Below, piece by piece: positions 7,779 through 17,076 of a stretch of 64,000 bases of DNA (position 1 is the first letter of the stretch; every line of letters begins with the position of its first letter). The DNA is taken from NCBI RefSeq assembly GCF_017571525.1, contig NZ_JAGETY010000015.1, positions 62,001 through 126,000 on the forward strand. Direction: 5' to 3'. The notes under the pieces were generated by a model. The model saw nothing but the letters and a program-made list of their open reading frames with translations. It ran no database searches and was not told where the DNA came from. Both the position numbers and the translations under genes were made by a program. Source of the stretch: Hymenobacter sp. BT559. Its GTDB lineage: Bacteria; Bacteroidota; Bacteroidia; Cytophagales; Hymenobacteraceae.

Positions 7779-9371
7779 TTATTTGGCCCCAGTGGTCTTG
7801 TCCGTAATGCGGAAATAATCGAAATCGGCGTAGCCACCGGGGTTCTTGGTGGCGTAGTTGAACAGCCCAAACCGGTAGCCCATAAAATGCGGCAGCGTGT
7901 ACGCCATCTTGAGTGGGGTGCCGATGGCTTTCCACGTTTTGCCATCGAGGCTGTAGAAGAAAGTCGCCACGTCTTTGCGCTCCGTGAAGTCACATTCCGC
8001 CTTGAAATAGACGGTCGATTGGGTCAGCGGCAGGCGCTGTATTTCCACGGGCCTCTCCGACTGGGCGCTCACCATGACGATGGATTTGGCGCCGTTGCGG
8101 AAGTCTACCCCTACCAGGCCGTACCGCTTTTGCAAAAGGGCTAGGCCCGCAAAATCACCGTCTTTCAGATGCGATACATCCAGGGCCGTGGTGCCGGCGC
8201 AGGTCGGGCCGATGGTGCGCTGGGTCAGGGTGTTGCGCGCCAGCACGAACGTGGTGTCCACGCGGTCCGTTTTCAGGCGCAGGTAGCCGGGACGGTTGGT
8301 GAGCGACCACAGGGAGTTTTCGGGATTGTGGTTCCACTGCCACACCAGCGGCAAGGCGGGCTCATCCTTGCGCCGGGCAAACTCATCCGACGCCACTAGG
8401 CCCGGAATCAAGCCTTTGCTGGGGGGTAGGGCCAGCGTGGTCGGCACCTTACCGGCCGGGTTGCCGAGCACCGGCCAGCCGTCGGTCCAGGTCACGGGCA
8501 CGAGGTACGGGATGCGGCCCACGGCCCCGTAGTCGCGGAACAGGTAAGAAAACCACCGCCCATCGGGCGTGTCGATGAGGCCGCCCTGCGCCACGCCTAG
8601 GTCTTGTAGCCCCAGCCGGCCTTCGTAGGGCCCCGTGATTTTATCGGCCCGGTGTATTACCACCGTGCGCATGCCCTCCTTGGGCCAGGTGATATTGAGG
8701 AGGTAGTACTTGCCTTTGATTTTAAACAGCTGTGAGCCTTCGGCTTGCAGGTTGATATTCGGGCCGGCCGGGGCGCTGGCGTTTTCGATAATCACCTGCT
8801 CGGTGGCGCCGGGCTTCACGCCGGAGGCGTCGGCCGTCAGCTCTATCAGCCGCAGCTTGCCGGTGCCAAACACTAGGTACACGCGGCCATCATCGTCGAA
8901 AAACAAGGAATGGTCGTGGTAGCTCGGCTTGAAGGACACGGCTTTCCAGGGCCCCTTCTCGATGTTTTTGGTGGAATAAATGTAGGTTTTACCCGTCGTC
9001 TGGGCGAACGTCGAAACGTAGTACGTGCCCTGGTGAAACCGCAAGCTGCTCGCCCACGACCCGCGGCCGTAGGTGCTCTTGCCGTTGCGGAGCGCCAGCT
9101 CGTCCTGGTTGCCTAGGGTGTCGGAGGCGTAGCTGACCAAGTGCCAGTTCACTAGGTCCTTAGACTTCATGATGGGCACGCCCGGACTCATGTGCATGGT
9201 CGTGCTGCTCATGTAGTAGGTATCCCCCACCCGAATCATCGACAAGTCCGGCACGTCGGCGAAAATGATGGGGTTTTGCGCCTGCTTCACCTGCGCCAGT
9301 AGCGGCGAAGAAACGGCAGAGACAAGGGCCAGACCGGCAAGTAAGACGCTCTGCTTTAGTAAATACTTCAT
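7779..9371 (-). CDS. Secreted GH43 beta-xylosidase/arabinofuranosidase with beta-sandwich domain
   Basis: 530 residues with a signal peptide. The N-terminal propeller starts with IIFADVPDLSMIRVGDTYYM (base Asp), followed by YHDHSLFFDDDG (modulator Asp) and LQAEGSQLFK (acid Glu). From about residue 330 a concanavalin-like beta-xylosidase C-terminal domain follows (WQWNHNPENSLWSLTNRPGY). This arrangement resembles GH43 subfamily 12 / XynB-like enzymes. It acts on xylo-oligosaccharides released by other enzymes, probably in the periplasm or at the surface. The gap to the GH8 gene upstream is only 30 bp, supporting one transcript. Confidence 0.92.
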   Translation of the reverse strand: MKYLLKQSVLLAGLALVSAVSSPLLAQVKQAQNPIIFADVPDLSMIRVGDTYYMSSTTMHMSPGVPIMKSKDLVNWHLVSYASDTLGNQDELALRNGKSTYGRGSWASSLRFHQGTYYVSTFAQTTGKTYIYSTKNIEKGPWKAVSFKPSYHDHSLFFDDDGRVYLVFGTGKLRLIELTADASGVKPGATEQVIIENASAPAGPNINLQAEGSQLFKIKGKYYLLNITWPKEGMRTVVIHRADKITGPYEGRLGLQDLGVAQGGLIDTPDGRWFSYLFRDYGAVGRIPYLVPVTWTDGWPVLGNPAGKVPTTLALPPSKGLIPGLVASDEFARRKDEPALPLVWQWNHNPENSLWSLTNRPGYLRLKTDRVDTTFVLARNTLTQRTIGPTCAGTTALDVSHLKDGDFAGLALLQKRYGLVGVDFRNGAKSIVMVSAQSERPVEIQRLPLTQSTVYFKAECDFTERKDVATFFYSLDGKTWKAIGTPLKMAYTLPHFMGYRFGLFNYATKNPGGYADFDYFRITDKTTGAK

Positions 9372-9401
9372 AGATAAGGAACAACCAGTGCAAGGGGGAG
9401 A

Positions 9402-10709
9402 TTAGGGTTGCGCGGGCTTGATAGCCTGGCACTTGCCGCTCAAGTGCATTAGGCTGAACAGGTACAGCAGGCCGTCGTAGTAGGGGTCGAAGTAGCCATC
9501 CTCGTAGGGCGCCAGCTTGGCGTTCCAGAGCGCGTGCACGAAGGCGAGGTTCTGGTCTTGGTGCATGAGCGAGGCCGCCCCGCTGGTAGCCACCAGCCCC
9601 AGCGAATGCCGCAGCTTCTTGACGTCGCCGGCGGGCAGAATAAACTCGGGCCGCGAGCCATCCACGTTAAATTGGTCTTCGAACGTGTTCAGGCCTTTGC
9701 CGCGCAAAAAGCCCTGAAACCGCCGCGCATACTGTTCTTGCCAGGCTTTGTCTTTGCCAAACCACACGTAGTCCATGGCAATGTTCATGGGCACCCGCCA
9801 CGAATCGTAGCGAAACGCCGGCGGCGCCCACTTGGTGGCGTGGGGCTTGCCGCTAAACTCGGTGTAGTCGTAATTGAGGCCGGTGGGCGCGGCGCACGCC
9901 CGGTGCAAAAACGCCCGCGACGTATCGGCGCAGGTCCGGTAAAACTCCTCGTGCCCGTCCTTGGCGTAGGTGGCCCACACCTCCAAAAAAGCCGGCATGT
10001 GGTACGATGGGTCGGTCCAGTTGTAGCCGTCGCCCGCTGGCACGAAGGTTATCTGCTTGTGCTCGGTGTTGAACAGGTTACGCACGCCGCCAGTACCGTC
10101 TTTTTTCCACGAGGCATCCAGGATGCGGCGAGCCTCCTTGTAATAATTGATGCCGGTGGCATTACCCCAACGGTTGGCCGCAAACAGCAGGCTCGTAACG
10201 AAATACAGCTCCCCATCCGAAGCGGGCCCCTCCGAATTGAGCTTCATCGTGGTGGTGCTAAAACTCCAGGCGAAGTAGCCTTCCAGCGGCCCGCTTTGGT
10301 GCTGCAAGTTCTTCTTCGACCAGCGCCAGAGGCGGTCAAACACCTCTTTTTTGTTGAGCTGCACGGCCACCATCATCCCGTACGACATGCCTTCGGTGCG
10401 GGCATCGTGGTTTTTCACGTCCGACACGTAGGCCATCGAGTCGCCCACCTCGAAGTACACCTTATTGGGTCCTTCAAATACGTCGTGGTAGGCCTGCGTT
10501 ACCTTCTGGTCGATGGCGGCTTGGCTGTAGCCTGCCTCGCATAGCAAGTTCGGGTACTTGCCGGTGTAAAAAGCGCCTTTTTGCGTAGTGGGCGCCGGTT
10601 TGGGTTTAGGCGCGCGCTGGGCGGCCGCGCTACCTAGGCCAGCGCATTGTAGGCCAAGTAGCAGCAGGCCAACCCGGCTGCGGTGGAAGAAAGAAAAGCG
10701 GGCATTCAT
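9402..10709 (-). CDS. GH8 reducing-end xylose-releasing exo-oligoxylanase
   Basis: The start is placed at the ATG read at 10707-10709 because it begins a proper signal peptide (MNARFSFFHRSRVGLLLLG); a start 10 codons upstream adds an unlikely leader. About 435 residues, the usual Rex size. GH8 signatures are DARTEGMSYGMM (general acid Glu), EGYFAWSF, and ASDGELYFVTSLLFA. Such enzymes remove xylose from the reducing end of xylo-oligomers, complementing the GH43 enzymes, which act from the non-reducing end. An N-terminal Pro/Lys-rich linker follows the signal peptide. The family assignment is firm; the Rex specificity rests on similarity and on neighbours. Confidence 0.9.
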   Translation of the reverse strand: MNARFSFFHRSRVGLLLLGLQCAGLGSAAAQRAPKPKPAPTTQKGAFYTGKYPNLLCEAGYSQAAIDQKVTQAYHDVFEGPNKVYFEVGDSMAYVSDVKNHDARTEGMSYGMMVAVQLNKKEVFDRLWRWSKKNLQHQSGPLEGYFAWSFSTTTMKLNSEGPASDGELYFVTSLLFAANRWGNATGINYYKEARRILDASWKKDGTGGVRNLFNTEHKQITFVPAGDGYNWTDPSYHMPAFLEVWATYAKDGHEEFYRTCADTSRAFLHRACAAPTGLNYDYTEFSGKPHATKWAPPAFRYDSWRVPMNIAMDYVWFGKDKAWQEQYARRFQGFLRGKGLNTFEDQFNVDGSRPEFILPAGDVKKLRHSLGLVATSGAASLMHQDQNLAFVHALWNAKLAPYEDGYFDPYYDGLLYLFSLMHLSGKCQAIKPAQP

Positions 10710-10791
10710 AGAGTAGAGAAAAGGGTAGAGGGGCAGCATTTCGCACGGGTTTCCCGCTCTGTAAGGGGATAAGGAGAATTTCTGGGAGGAC

Positions 10792-12723
10792 CTAGGGCTG
10801 CACCACGAAGCCGCCCCGCGCGGGCAGCGTCACGCTGACGGTGTTGCCCGCCACGGCCCGCGTGCTGAAGCTGCGGTTGGTGTCCCCGTCGGTGATGAGC
10901 GTGCCGCTCTTTAGGCCCAGTTTGCCGAGGTCAACCTGAATGGTTTTGGGCGCGTCGGTGGCGTTGATGCCGGCCACGTACCACGCGCCGCCGGGCGCCT
11001 GCCGGGCCAGCACCGCGTACTCGCCGGGGAAGCCATCCACCAGCTTCACATCGGCCCAGCGCGGGGGTAGCTTTTTCACAAAGTCTTGCACGTAGGCCGG
11101 CTGCGCGGCCATGCCCTCGGGCACCTCGGCGTAGTGCTGAATGCCCGACTGAAACAGCACCGACAATGCCAGTTCGAAGGCATTGGACGTGCGACGCTCC
11201 TTGCCCCGAATCTCCGAAAAGGCCATGGGCGTGAAGTCCATCGGGCCCACCGCGTTGCGGGTGAAGGGCAGCGTGGCGCAGTGGGTGGGCTCCTGGTCGG
11301 TGTTGCGCTGGTCGAAGGTCAGGAACTCGAAGCCCTTCACGGCTTCCATCGTCATCAGGTTGGGGTAGGTGCGGTTCCAGCCCCTAGGCAGGGTAGCGCC
11401 GTGAAAATTCACCAGCAGGCCCACCTGGGTAGCATCCGTCAGGATGTCCTGGTAGTAGTTCATAAACGACTGCCCGTCGCCCCCGAAGAAGTCGATTTTC
11501 ACCCCGGCCACCCCCATCTGCTTGATGCGGGCAAACTCCTTGCGCCGGCTTTCGGGCTCAAAAAGTACGTTGGTAGGCGTTTGCGGGGCCTGGTTCCAGT
11601 GGCCATTCGAGTTGTACCATACCAGCAGGCCCACATTTTTGGAGCGCGCATACTGGGCTAGCTCCTGCGTTTTATCGTAGCCTATCTGCTTGTCCCAGAG
11701 CGCATCGACCAGGCAATAATGCCAACCCAGGCTAGCGGCGTAGTCGATAAAGCGGCGCTGCACGTCGTAGGTGGTGTTCTGGTCGCCCATCAGCACCCAC
11801 GACCACGACGATTTGCCGGGCGCCTCCGTAAGCAAAGGTGTTTTAGCGGGGGCGCTCAAGTCGGTCGTTAGCGTCGATTCTACGATGGGCGCCAGCGAGT
11901 TGCCTACCACCACCACGCGCCAGGGCGTGCGCCACGGCAGGCGGCTTTCGGGCAGCAGAGCCGCATCGGGTGTGGTTTTTTCGGGCGGCTGCGGGAAGGC
12001 CACCGCGTACTCGGCATCGGGCGACTCGTGGGCTAGGTGGGTGCCGGCGTAATTGCGACCCATGCCCGCCTCGGTCAGCAGCACCCAGTGCCCGTTGGTT
12101 TGGAACAAGGCCGGAAACGACCACCCCTGCCCGATGGTAGACGGCGTGCCCGCTGCGATGCCACGCTGGTAATTCTCCTCGTACGAGGGCTGCGTGTTGG
12201 CAAACCCAGTCTGGGCCTTGGCGTGCGGGTGCAGCCAGCCCTTGGCCCCGGCCGGCAGGTGAAACGTGGTGCTCTCCGCCGTAATGTGCTGCACCTCTTG
12301 GCTAGAACCTTCCAGTACATACTGAAACGCTACCCCATCGTTCGACACCTGAAACACCACGCTGAGCTGCGGCGCCCCGGCCGCCCCCGCAAAGTGCAGC
12401 ACGCGCCGGTTGGCCCGGTAGCGACAGTTGGCACGCTTGTCGGTGACCAGTTGGTAGTCGTCGGCCACGGCGGTTTGCTTGTCGGCCTTCGTCAGTTTGA
12501 GGCCCTGCGTGAGGTCGGCGTTGGCGAGGCGCAGCCCTAGGTGCGAGGGCCGTAGCAGCTCAGCTTGGCGGTAGCGCACGGCGTAGGTGGGCTGCCCCTG
12601 GGCAGTTACGTCTACCGTCACCAGCACAGCCCCGTCGGGGCTGCTGATGCGGATGGGCTGCTGGGCTGCCTGAGCCGCGGCGAGGGGTAGCGCCAGCAGG
12701 CAAAGGAGTGGGAATAAGCGCAT
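10792..12723 (-). CDS. Secreted GH97 glycosidase, likely retaining type
   Basis: The start is set at the ATG read at 12721-12723, which begins the signal peptide MRLFPLLCLLALPLAAAQ; longer forms would run into the upstream gene. The 643-residue protein has the N-terminal beta-super-sandwich (about 22-290), a TIM barrel (about 300-555) and a C-terminal beta domain, as in GH97. In the barrel, GVKIDFFGGD places Asp411 where retaining GH97 alpha-galactosidases carry their nucleophile; inverting SusB-type alpha-glucosidases lack it. Glu in LMTMEAVKGFEF is the probable second catalytic region. The enzyme may remove alpha-galactosyl (or arabinopyranosyl) decorations from xylan side chains; that specificity is inference. 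Confidence 0.92.
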   Translation of the reverse strand: MRLFPLLCLLALPLAAAQAAQQPIRISSPDGAVLVTVDVTAQGQPTYAVRYRQAELLRPSHLGLRLANADLTQGLKLTKADKQTAVADDYQLVTDKRANCRYRANRRVLHFAGAAGAPQLSVVFQVSNDGVAFQYVLEGSSQEVQHITAESTTFHLPAGAKGWLHPHAKAQTGFANTQPSYEENYQRGIAAGTPSTIGQGWSFPALFQTNGHWVLLTEAGMGRNYAGTHLAHESPDAEYAVAFPQPPEKTTPDAALLPESRLPWRTPWRVVVVGNSLAPIVESTLTTDLSAPAKTPLLTEAPGKSSWSWVLMGDQNTTYDVQRRFIDYAASLGWHYCLVDALWDKQIGYDKTQELAQYARSKNVGLLVWYNSNGHWNQAPQTPTNVLFEPESRRKEFARIKQMGVAGVKIDFFGGDGQSFMNYYQDILTDATQVGLLVNFHGATLPRGWNRTYPNLMTMEAVKGFEFLTFDQRNTDQEPTHCATLPFTRNAVGPMDFTPMAFSEIRGKERRTSNAFELALSVLFQSGIQHYAEVPEGMAAQPAYVQDFVKKLPPRWADVKLVDGFPGEYAVLARQAPGGAWYVAGINATDAPKTIQVDLGKLGLKSGTLITDGDTNRSFSTRAVAGNTVSVTLPARGGFVVQP

Positions 12724-12755
12724 AGAAGGAGGATAGAAGCGTAGCGGGCCGCGTA

Positions 12756-14429
12756 TTACTTCTTGTACACGGGGTCGTGGCCCTCGTATTTCAGCCACTT
12801 AAAGGAGGCCGTATTGGTGGTAGGCTGTCCGGCCGAGGTGCCGTACATGCCATAGAGGCAGCCGATAAAGCCCCCCGCTACCTGCGTGCTCAGGAAGCGC
12901 GCATCTACCTTGTCTTTCAGCGACGTATAGGTCTTGCCATCCTCCGAAAAGCGGAAGCTGTAGGTGTCGCCGTCGGCGTTTATACGCAGCTGCACCTTGC
13001 CGGCCGCTGCTTTCAGGGGCGCTTTCGCTAGCAGTTCCGGGGCCTTCGCATCGGCCGTGCTCTTGAAAAGCTGAACCACGGGTTTGCCATTCTCCACCGA
13101 TTTGCAGAAGTAGTAGAAGTGCTTCTCATCCTGAAAAGCCACCAGGCCAGCCGTTTCATTAGCCGCCTTGGCCGCGAACGTCAGCTCGGTTTCGGCGCTG
13201 CCATACATGTGCTGCTGCCGCTTGCCGATGAAGGCCGGGTTGCCGGTTTCGGCCACCGTTTCGGGCTTCAGTTTCAGGGTGAGCCCCTTCGCCTTGCTCA
13301 GCGAGAAATTCGTGCTATCGACCGTGCGTAAAAACAGCAGCGCTGGGTCGAGTTGCTTCTCAAAAGTGAGGGTGTAAGCAAAGTTGCCGCTCTGTGGCAG
13401 GGCACCGGGCTGCTTCACTTCGGGGAAGTTGGCCTTGTAGGAGTATTGCACGCCGTTGGGGCCAGGCACCGTTACGGGCCAGTCATCTTTCCATTCCACG
13501 GGCACAATAAAGGTCTCGCGTCCAGTATTATAATAATTACCTTCGTATGGCCGCACAGCCAGGAAAATGGCGTAGGTCTTCCTATCGGGGCCTTCTACAA
13601 ACTGTGCGTGGCCAGCTGAGGTGATAGGGTCTTTGCGGTCTTTGGGCAGTTCGCGCTGCGAGAGGATGGGGTTCTTCTCATAAGGCACGAAAGGCCCTAG
13701 GGCCTCCTTGCTGCGGAATACTACCTCGGTATGGTTGACCGACGTGCCGCCCTCGGCCGCGTAGAGGTAGTACCAGTCGCCCCGCTTCATCAGGTGCGGC
13801 CCCTCAATCCAGATGGGCTTCTTGCTCAGGTCTACCCCCCCGTTCACCACGATTTTGGCCTCGCCCACGGTTTGTAGGGTTTGGGGGTTCAGCTCGATAA
13901 TCTTGATGGAGCGATGACCGTCGTAAAGAGGCGTGCCGGGCGGGTCACTATTATAAATAACGTAGGCCTTGTCGCCCTCGAAGTACAGCGAGGGGTCGAT
14001 GCCCCGCACCTCGGGCAAGAAAGTCGGGTTGCTCCACGGCCCGGCGGGGTTTTTGGCCGTCACCACAAAGTTGCCCTTGTGGTCGATGAGCGTGCAGGTG
14101 ACGTAGTACGTGCCGTTATGGTAGTCGATGGCCGGCGCAAACAGCCCGCGGGTCATCCGGTCGCCCAGGAAGTTCATCTGCGAGGGCCGGCTGATGACAT
14201 TGCCCACCTGCTTCCAGTTTTTGAGGTCGCGGCTGTGCATGACCGGGATGCCGGGGAAGTAGGAAAACGTAGAGTTGACCAGGTAGTAGTCAGGCCCCAC
14301 TTTTACCACGCTAGGGTCTGGGTAAAAGCCTGTTAGAATGGGATTAGTTAGCACAATCGATTGTGCGAGGGTGGCCGTAGCGGGCAGCAGGCCCATGGCT
14401 AGGGCCGCAAAAAACTGTTTGGTCTTCAT
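12756..14429 (-). CDS. Secreted GH43 beta-xylosidase, first gene of the xylan cluster
   Basis: The start is placed at the ATG read at 14427-14429, giving the signal peptide MKTKQFFAALAMG. 557 residues. The GH43 propeller has GFYPDPSVVKVG (base Asp), RGIDPSLYFEGD (modulator) and IWIEGPHLMKRG (acid). From about 340 a C-terminal beta-sandwich of the beta-xylosidase type follows. This is the most upstream gene of the minus-strand cluster; a candidate promoter lies ~90 bp before it. It resembles XynB-like xylosidases of Bacteroidota that hydrolyse xylobiose and longer oligomers. Confidence 0.92.
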   Translation of the reverse strand: MKTKQFFAALAMGLLPATATLAQSIVLTNPILTGFYPDPSVVKVGPDYYLVNSTFSYFPGIPVMHSRDLKNWKQVGNVISRPSQMNFLGDRMTRGLFAPAIDYHNGTYYVTCTLIDHKGNFVVTAKNPAGPWSNPTFLPEVRGIDPSLYFEGDKAYVIYNSDPPGTPLYDGHRSIKIIELNPQTLQTVGEAKIVVNGGVDLSKKPIWIEGPHLMKRGDWYYLYAAEGGTSVNHTEVVFRSKEALGPFVPYEKNPILSQRELPKDRKDPITSAGHAQFVEGPDRKTYAIFLAVRPYEGNYYNTGRETFIVPVEWKDDWPVTVPGPNGVQYSYKANFPEVKQPGALPQSGNFAYTLTFEKQLDPALLFLRTVDSTNFSLSKAKGLTLKLKPETVAETGNPAFIGKRQQHMYGSAETELTFAAKAANETAGLVAFQDEKHFYYFCKSVENGKPVVQLFKSTADAKAPELLAKAPLKAAAGKVQLRINADGDTYSFRFSEDGKTYTSLKDKVDARFLSTQVAGGFIGCLYGMYGTSAGQPTTNTASFKWLKYEGHDPVYKK

Positions 14430-14517
14430 GGGGTGGAAAAGCAACCCCTGTTATGGCAGCAAAAACCAACGGCCGTCAGTGGTCTTGCTCACCAACGCGC
14501 TGCCAGCCAGGGGCGGG

Positions 14518-14545
14518 CTAAACTACTCCACTTTTTTTAGCGCAA
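14518..14545 (-). promoter_or_regulatory. Candidate promoter of the xylan cluster
   Basis: On the minus strand TTG (14543-14545) is followed after 17 bp by TAGTTTAG (14518-14525), one mismatch from the Bacteroidota -7 box TAnnTTTG. It would leave a leader of about 80 bases before the first GH43 gene. The intergenic stretch 14430-14653 shows no other clear structure. Confidence 0.4.
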
Positions 14546-14653
14546 TCGTGTCGATAGGTTTTACCGCACCCAAATACTTGACACGGCACACTAAAAGCGT
14601 TATCAACTAAGCAGTTACCAGATAGCCAACTTAGCCTGCGGCTGGCTCTGCCC

Positions 14654-16342
14654 CTACTCGCTGCGCCGGCTGCGTTGGGGCATGGTCAGCAGCAGCAGCA
14701 GAAACAGGCCGGCACCCAGGCTGTACCACGTAATAATGGGCAGACCTCGGAAGTACGGCATCTCGGGTGGGTAATGTCCGAGCAGGCTCAGGCCCGCAAA
14801 CAGGATGCTGGCCAGCAGCAGCAGCGCGATAATGGTGCGGCTCACGAGCTGGTCGGCCTTGCGCAGCAGGCTGGCGTAGCCGCTTAGCTCCACCTTCACG
14901 CGCAGGTCACCCTTACTGATTTTGCGCATTATCTGGCGCAGGTCGATGGGCAGCGTCTGGAGCAGGGCTAGCAGCTGGGTGCCCGTGTACTCGGCCTCGG
15001 TGAGGATATTCTCGGGCGAATATTGCTCTTTGAGAATCCGGGCACCGTAGGGACGCACAAACTCGAAGGTGTTGAAGTGCGGGTGCAGCACCTTACCGAT
15101 GCCTTCGAGAATAACCAACGCCCGCAGGATGAGAAACACCGCGCCCGGCACCTGCAGCTTATACTGGTAGATAATGCTTTGGAGCGAGTCGGCCAGGTCG
15201 CTCATGCTCATCTCCTGCACGTCGAGCAGCGCAAAATCCTCAATTAGGCTGTTGAGGTCGGTCTCAAAGGCGCGCATATCGGGGATGTCGCTGGTGAGCG
15301 AGAGGCGCCGGAAGTTGAGCGCCATGCTGCGCGCATCCTGCCGGGCCATGCCAATAAACACGCCCGCAAAGGCGTATTTCTGCTGCTTGGTGAGCTTGCC
15401 CACCATGCCGAAGTCGATGAGCACGATGGTGCCATCGGGGCGCACCAGCACGTTGCCAGGGTGCGGGTCGGCGTGAAAAAAACCGAACTCAAAAATCTGG
15501 GTCAGGTAGATATCCATGCCCGTTTCGGCCACGGTTTCGGGGCTCAGCCCCCAGGCTAGCAACTGCGCTTTATCGGTTATCTTACAGCCATTTACGAACT
15601 CGATAACCAAAATCTTGTCCGTGCTCAGCTCGCGGTAAGGCTTGGGGATATAGAAGCTCGTGTAGTGCTCGTAGAGCTTGCGCATCTGCTCCATGGCGCG
15701 GGCTTCCTGGGTGTAGTCGAGCTCCTTGGTCATGCTGCGCTCGAAGGCATCGACCACGTCCTGGGGGTTGGCCAGGCCCTGGTTGCGTAAGAAACCAGCC
15801 GTGATGCGCACCAGCTCGTGCAGCAGGCGCAGGTCGCCTTCTACCTTCTCGCGCACGCCGGGCCGCTGCACTTTCACCACTACTTCCTCGCCGCTGTGCA
15901 GCCGCGCCCGGTGCACCTGCCCAATGCTGGCCGAGCCCAGCGGCACATCGTCAAACTCGCTGAAAACCTCCCCTAGCGGGCGGCCCAGCTCGGCTTCAAT
16001 GAGCTGGCGCGCCTCTTCGGTGGGGAAGGGCGGCACGTTGCTTTGCAGCTTCTCAAACTCGTCGATGAGGGCCTGGGGCAGCAGGTCGGCGCGGTTGCTC
16101 AAGGCCTGGGCCAGCTTGATAAAGGTGGGGCCCAACTCTTCTATTATCAGGCGAATACGCTCCCAGCGGGTGGTTTCAAACACCGGGCGCTCGTCTACTT
16201 CCAGCCAGCGCAGGCGGCGGTTCTGGCTCACGAGGCGGCGCAGCGGGGTGGTCGTCACCACATCCTCAAAGCCGTAGCGCAGCAGCACCTCGGCCACTTG
16301 CCGAATCCGGGCCAGGTTGGATATCGTATTTTTAAATAGCAC
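14654..16342 (-). CDS. ABC1/UbiB (AarF) family atypical kinase
   Basis: 562 residues, typical for UbiB/ABC1 proteins. The sequence shows FIKLAQALSNRADLLP, the family N-terminal motif (KxGQ region), the Lys-containing VVVKVQRPGV, the catalytic loop FHADPHPGNVLV and the DFG-like LIDFGMVG. Two hydrophobic segments at the C-terminus anchor it in the inner membrane. Family members support ubiquinone or menaquinone biosynthesis or lipid homeostasis through ATPase activity; the exact role here is not known. It is divergent from the DinB gene. Confidence 0.92.
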   Translation of the reverse strand: MLFKNTISNLARIRQVAEVLLRYGFEDVVTTTPLRRLVSQNRRLRWLEVDERPVFETTRWERIRLIIEELGPTFIKLAQALSNRADLLPQALIDEFEKLQSNVPPFPTEEARQLIEAELGRPLGEVFSEFDDVPLGSASIGQVHRARLHSGEEVVVKVQRPGVREKVEGDLRLLHELVRITAGFLRNQGLANPQDVVDAFERSMTKELDYTQEARAMEQMRKLYEHYTSFYIPKPYRELSTDKILVIEFVNGCKITDKAQLLAWGLSPETVAETGMDIYLTQIFEFGFFHADPHPGNVLVRPDGTIVLIDFGMVGKLTKQQKYAFAGVFIGMARQDARSMALNFRRLSLTSDIPDMRAFETDLNSLIEDFALLDVQEMSMSDLADSLQSIIYQYKLQVPGAVFLILRALVILEGIGKVLHPHFNTFEFVRPYGARILKEQYSPENILTEAEYTGTQLLALLQTLPIDLRQIMRKISKGDLRVKVELSGYASLLRKADQLVSRTIIALLLLASILFAGLSLLGHYPPEMPYFRGLPIITWYSLGAGLFLLLLLTMPQRSRRSE

Positions 16343-16503
16343 AGAACAAGAGGCTTAAAACGACTAGCTGACCAGCCAAACCGGCAGTTGCACGAATTTT
16401 GCAGGGCTAGCCCCGCGCCCTACCCACTGCAAAGGAACGCGCCCGCGGCTGATTGCCGGTCAGCCAAAGCTACACTCTTCCTCTCTCCTACCCCACCCGC
16501 CCC

Positions 16504-17076
16504 ATGACCAATCGTTTATACTTGCTAATTGAGGCGCTTGACCGTGCCACCGAAACGGCCCTGGCCTCGGCCGAGGCGCTGGGGCCGCGCGCCTACGTGC
16601 ACCCCGTGCCGGGCCAGTGGGCCGCCGCGCAGGTTATTCACCACCTGCTCACGGCCGAAAAAAGTATTGCCGCAGGGTTGCGCCGCGCACTAGCCACCGA
16701 CCACGCCAAGTGGCAGCTAGCCACCCTCAAGCACAAGGTGCGCGGCTTACTGCTACGCCTGGCGCTGCGGGTGCCGGGCCTCAAGTTTAAGGTGCCGGCT
16801 ACGCTGCCGCCCCCGCCCGACCCTAGCACCATTGCGCCGCTGCCCGAGCTGCGCGCCGAATGGGAGGCCGTACGCCGGCAGCTCGAGCAGGTGCTGCACG
16901 AGTTTCCGGGCACCAAGCTCAACCACACGGTGTTTCGGCACCCACGCGCCGGCTGGCTCACGGTGAGCCAAACGGTGACCTCCATCCTGGACCACACGCT
17001 GCACCACCAGCAGCAGCTCGACCGCATCAGCAAGGCGCTGAAGCAGGTGCGTCAGCCTTCTACGGCGAGCGCCTGA
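16504..17076 (+). CDS. DinB-like metalloenzyme-fold protein
   Basis: The start is placed at the ATG at 16504, preceded by a short leader; the longer reading would need a TTG codon. The 190-residue four-helix bundle has the DinB-superfamily His pattern (VIHHLLTAEKS near 45 and ILDHTLHHQQQL near 165), which normally binds a divalent metal. DinB proteins include thiol-dependent transferases and damage-inducible proteins; no specific reaction can be assigned. The 3' end overlaps the convergent thioesterase gene by 25 bp. Confidence 0.85.
   Translation: MTNRLYLLIEALDRATETALASAEALGPRAYVHPVPGQWAAAQVIHHLLTAEKSIAAGLRRALATDHAKWQLATLKHKVRGLLLRLALRVPGLKFKVPATLPPPPDPSTIAPLPELRAEWEAVRRQLEQVLHEFPGTKLNHTVFRHPRAGWLTVSQTVTSILDHTLHHQQQLDRISKALKQVRQPSTASA

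Noticed and set aside
9534..10544. 336-codon plus-strand frame
   Set aside because: Antisense to the GH8 gene, with repetitive His/Val/Gly composition.
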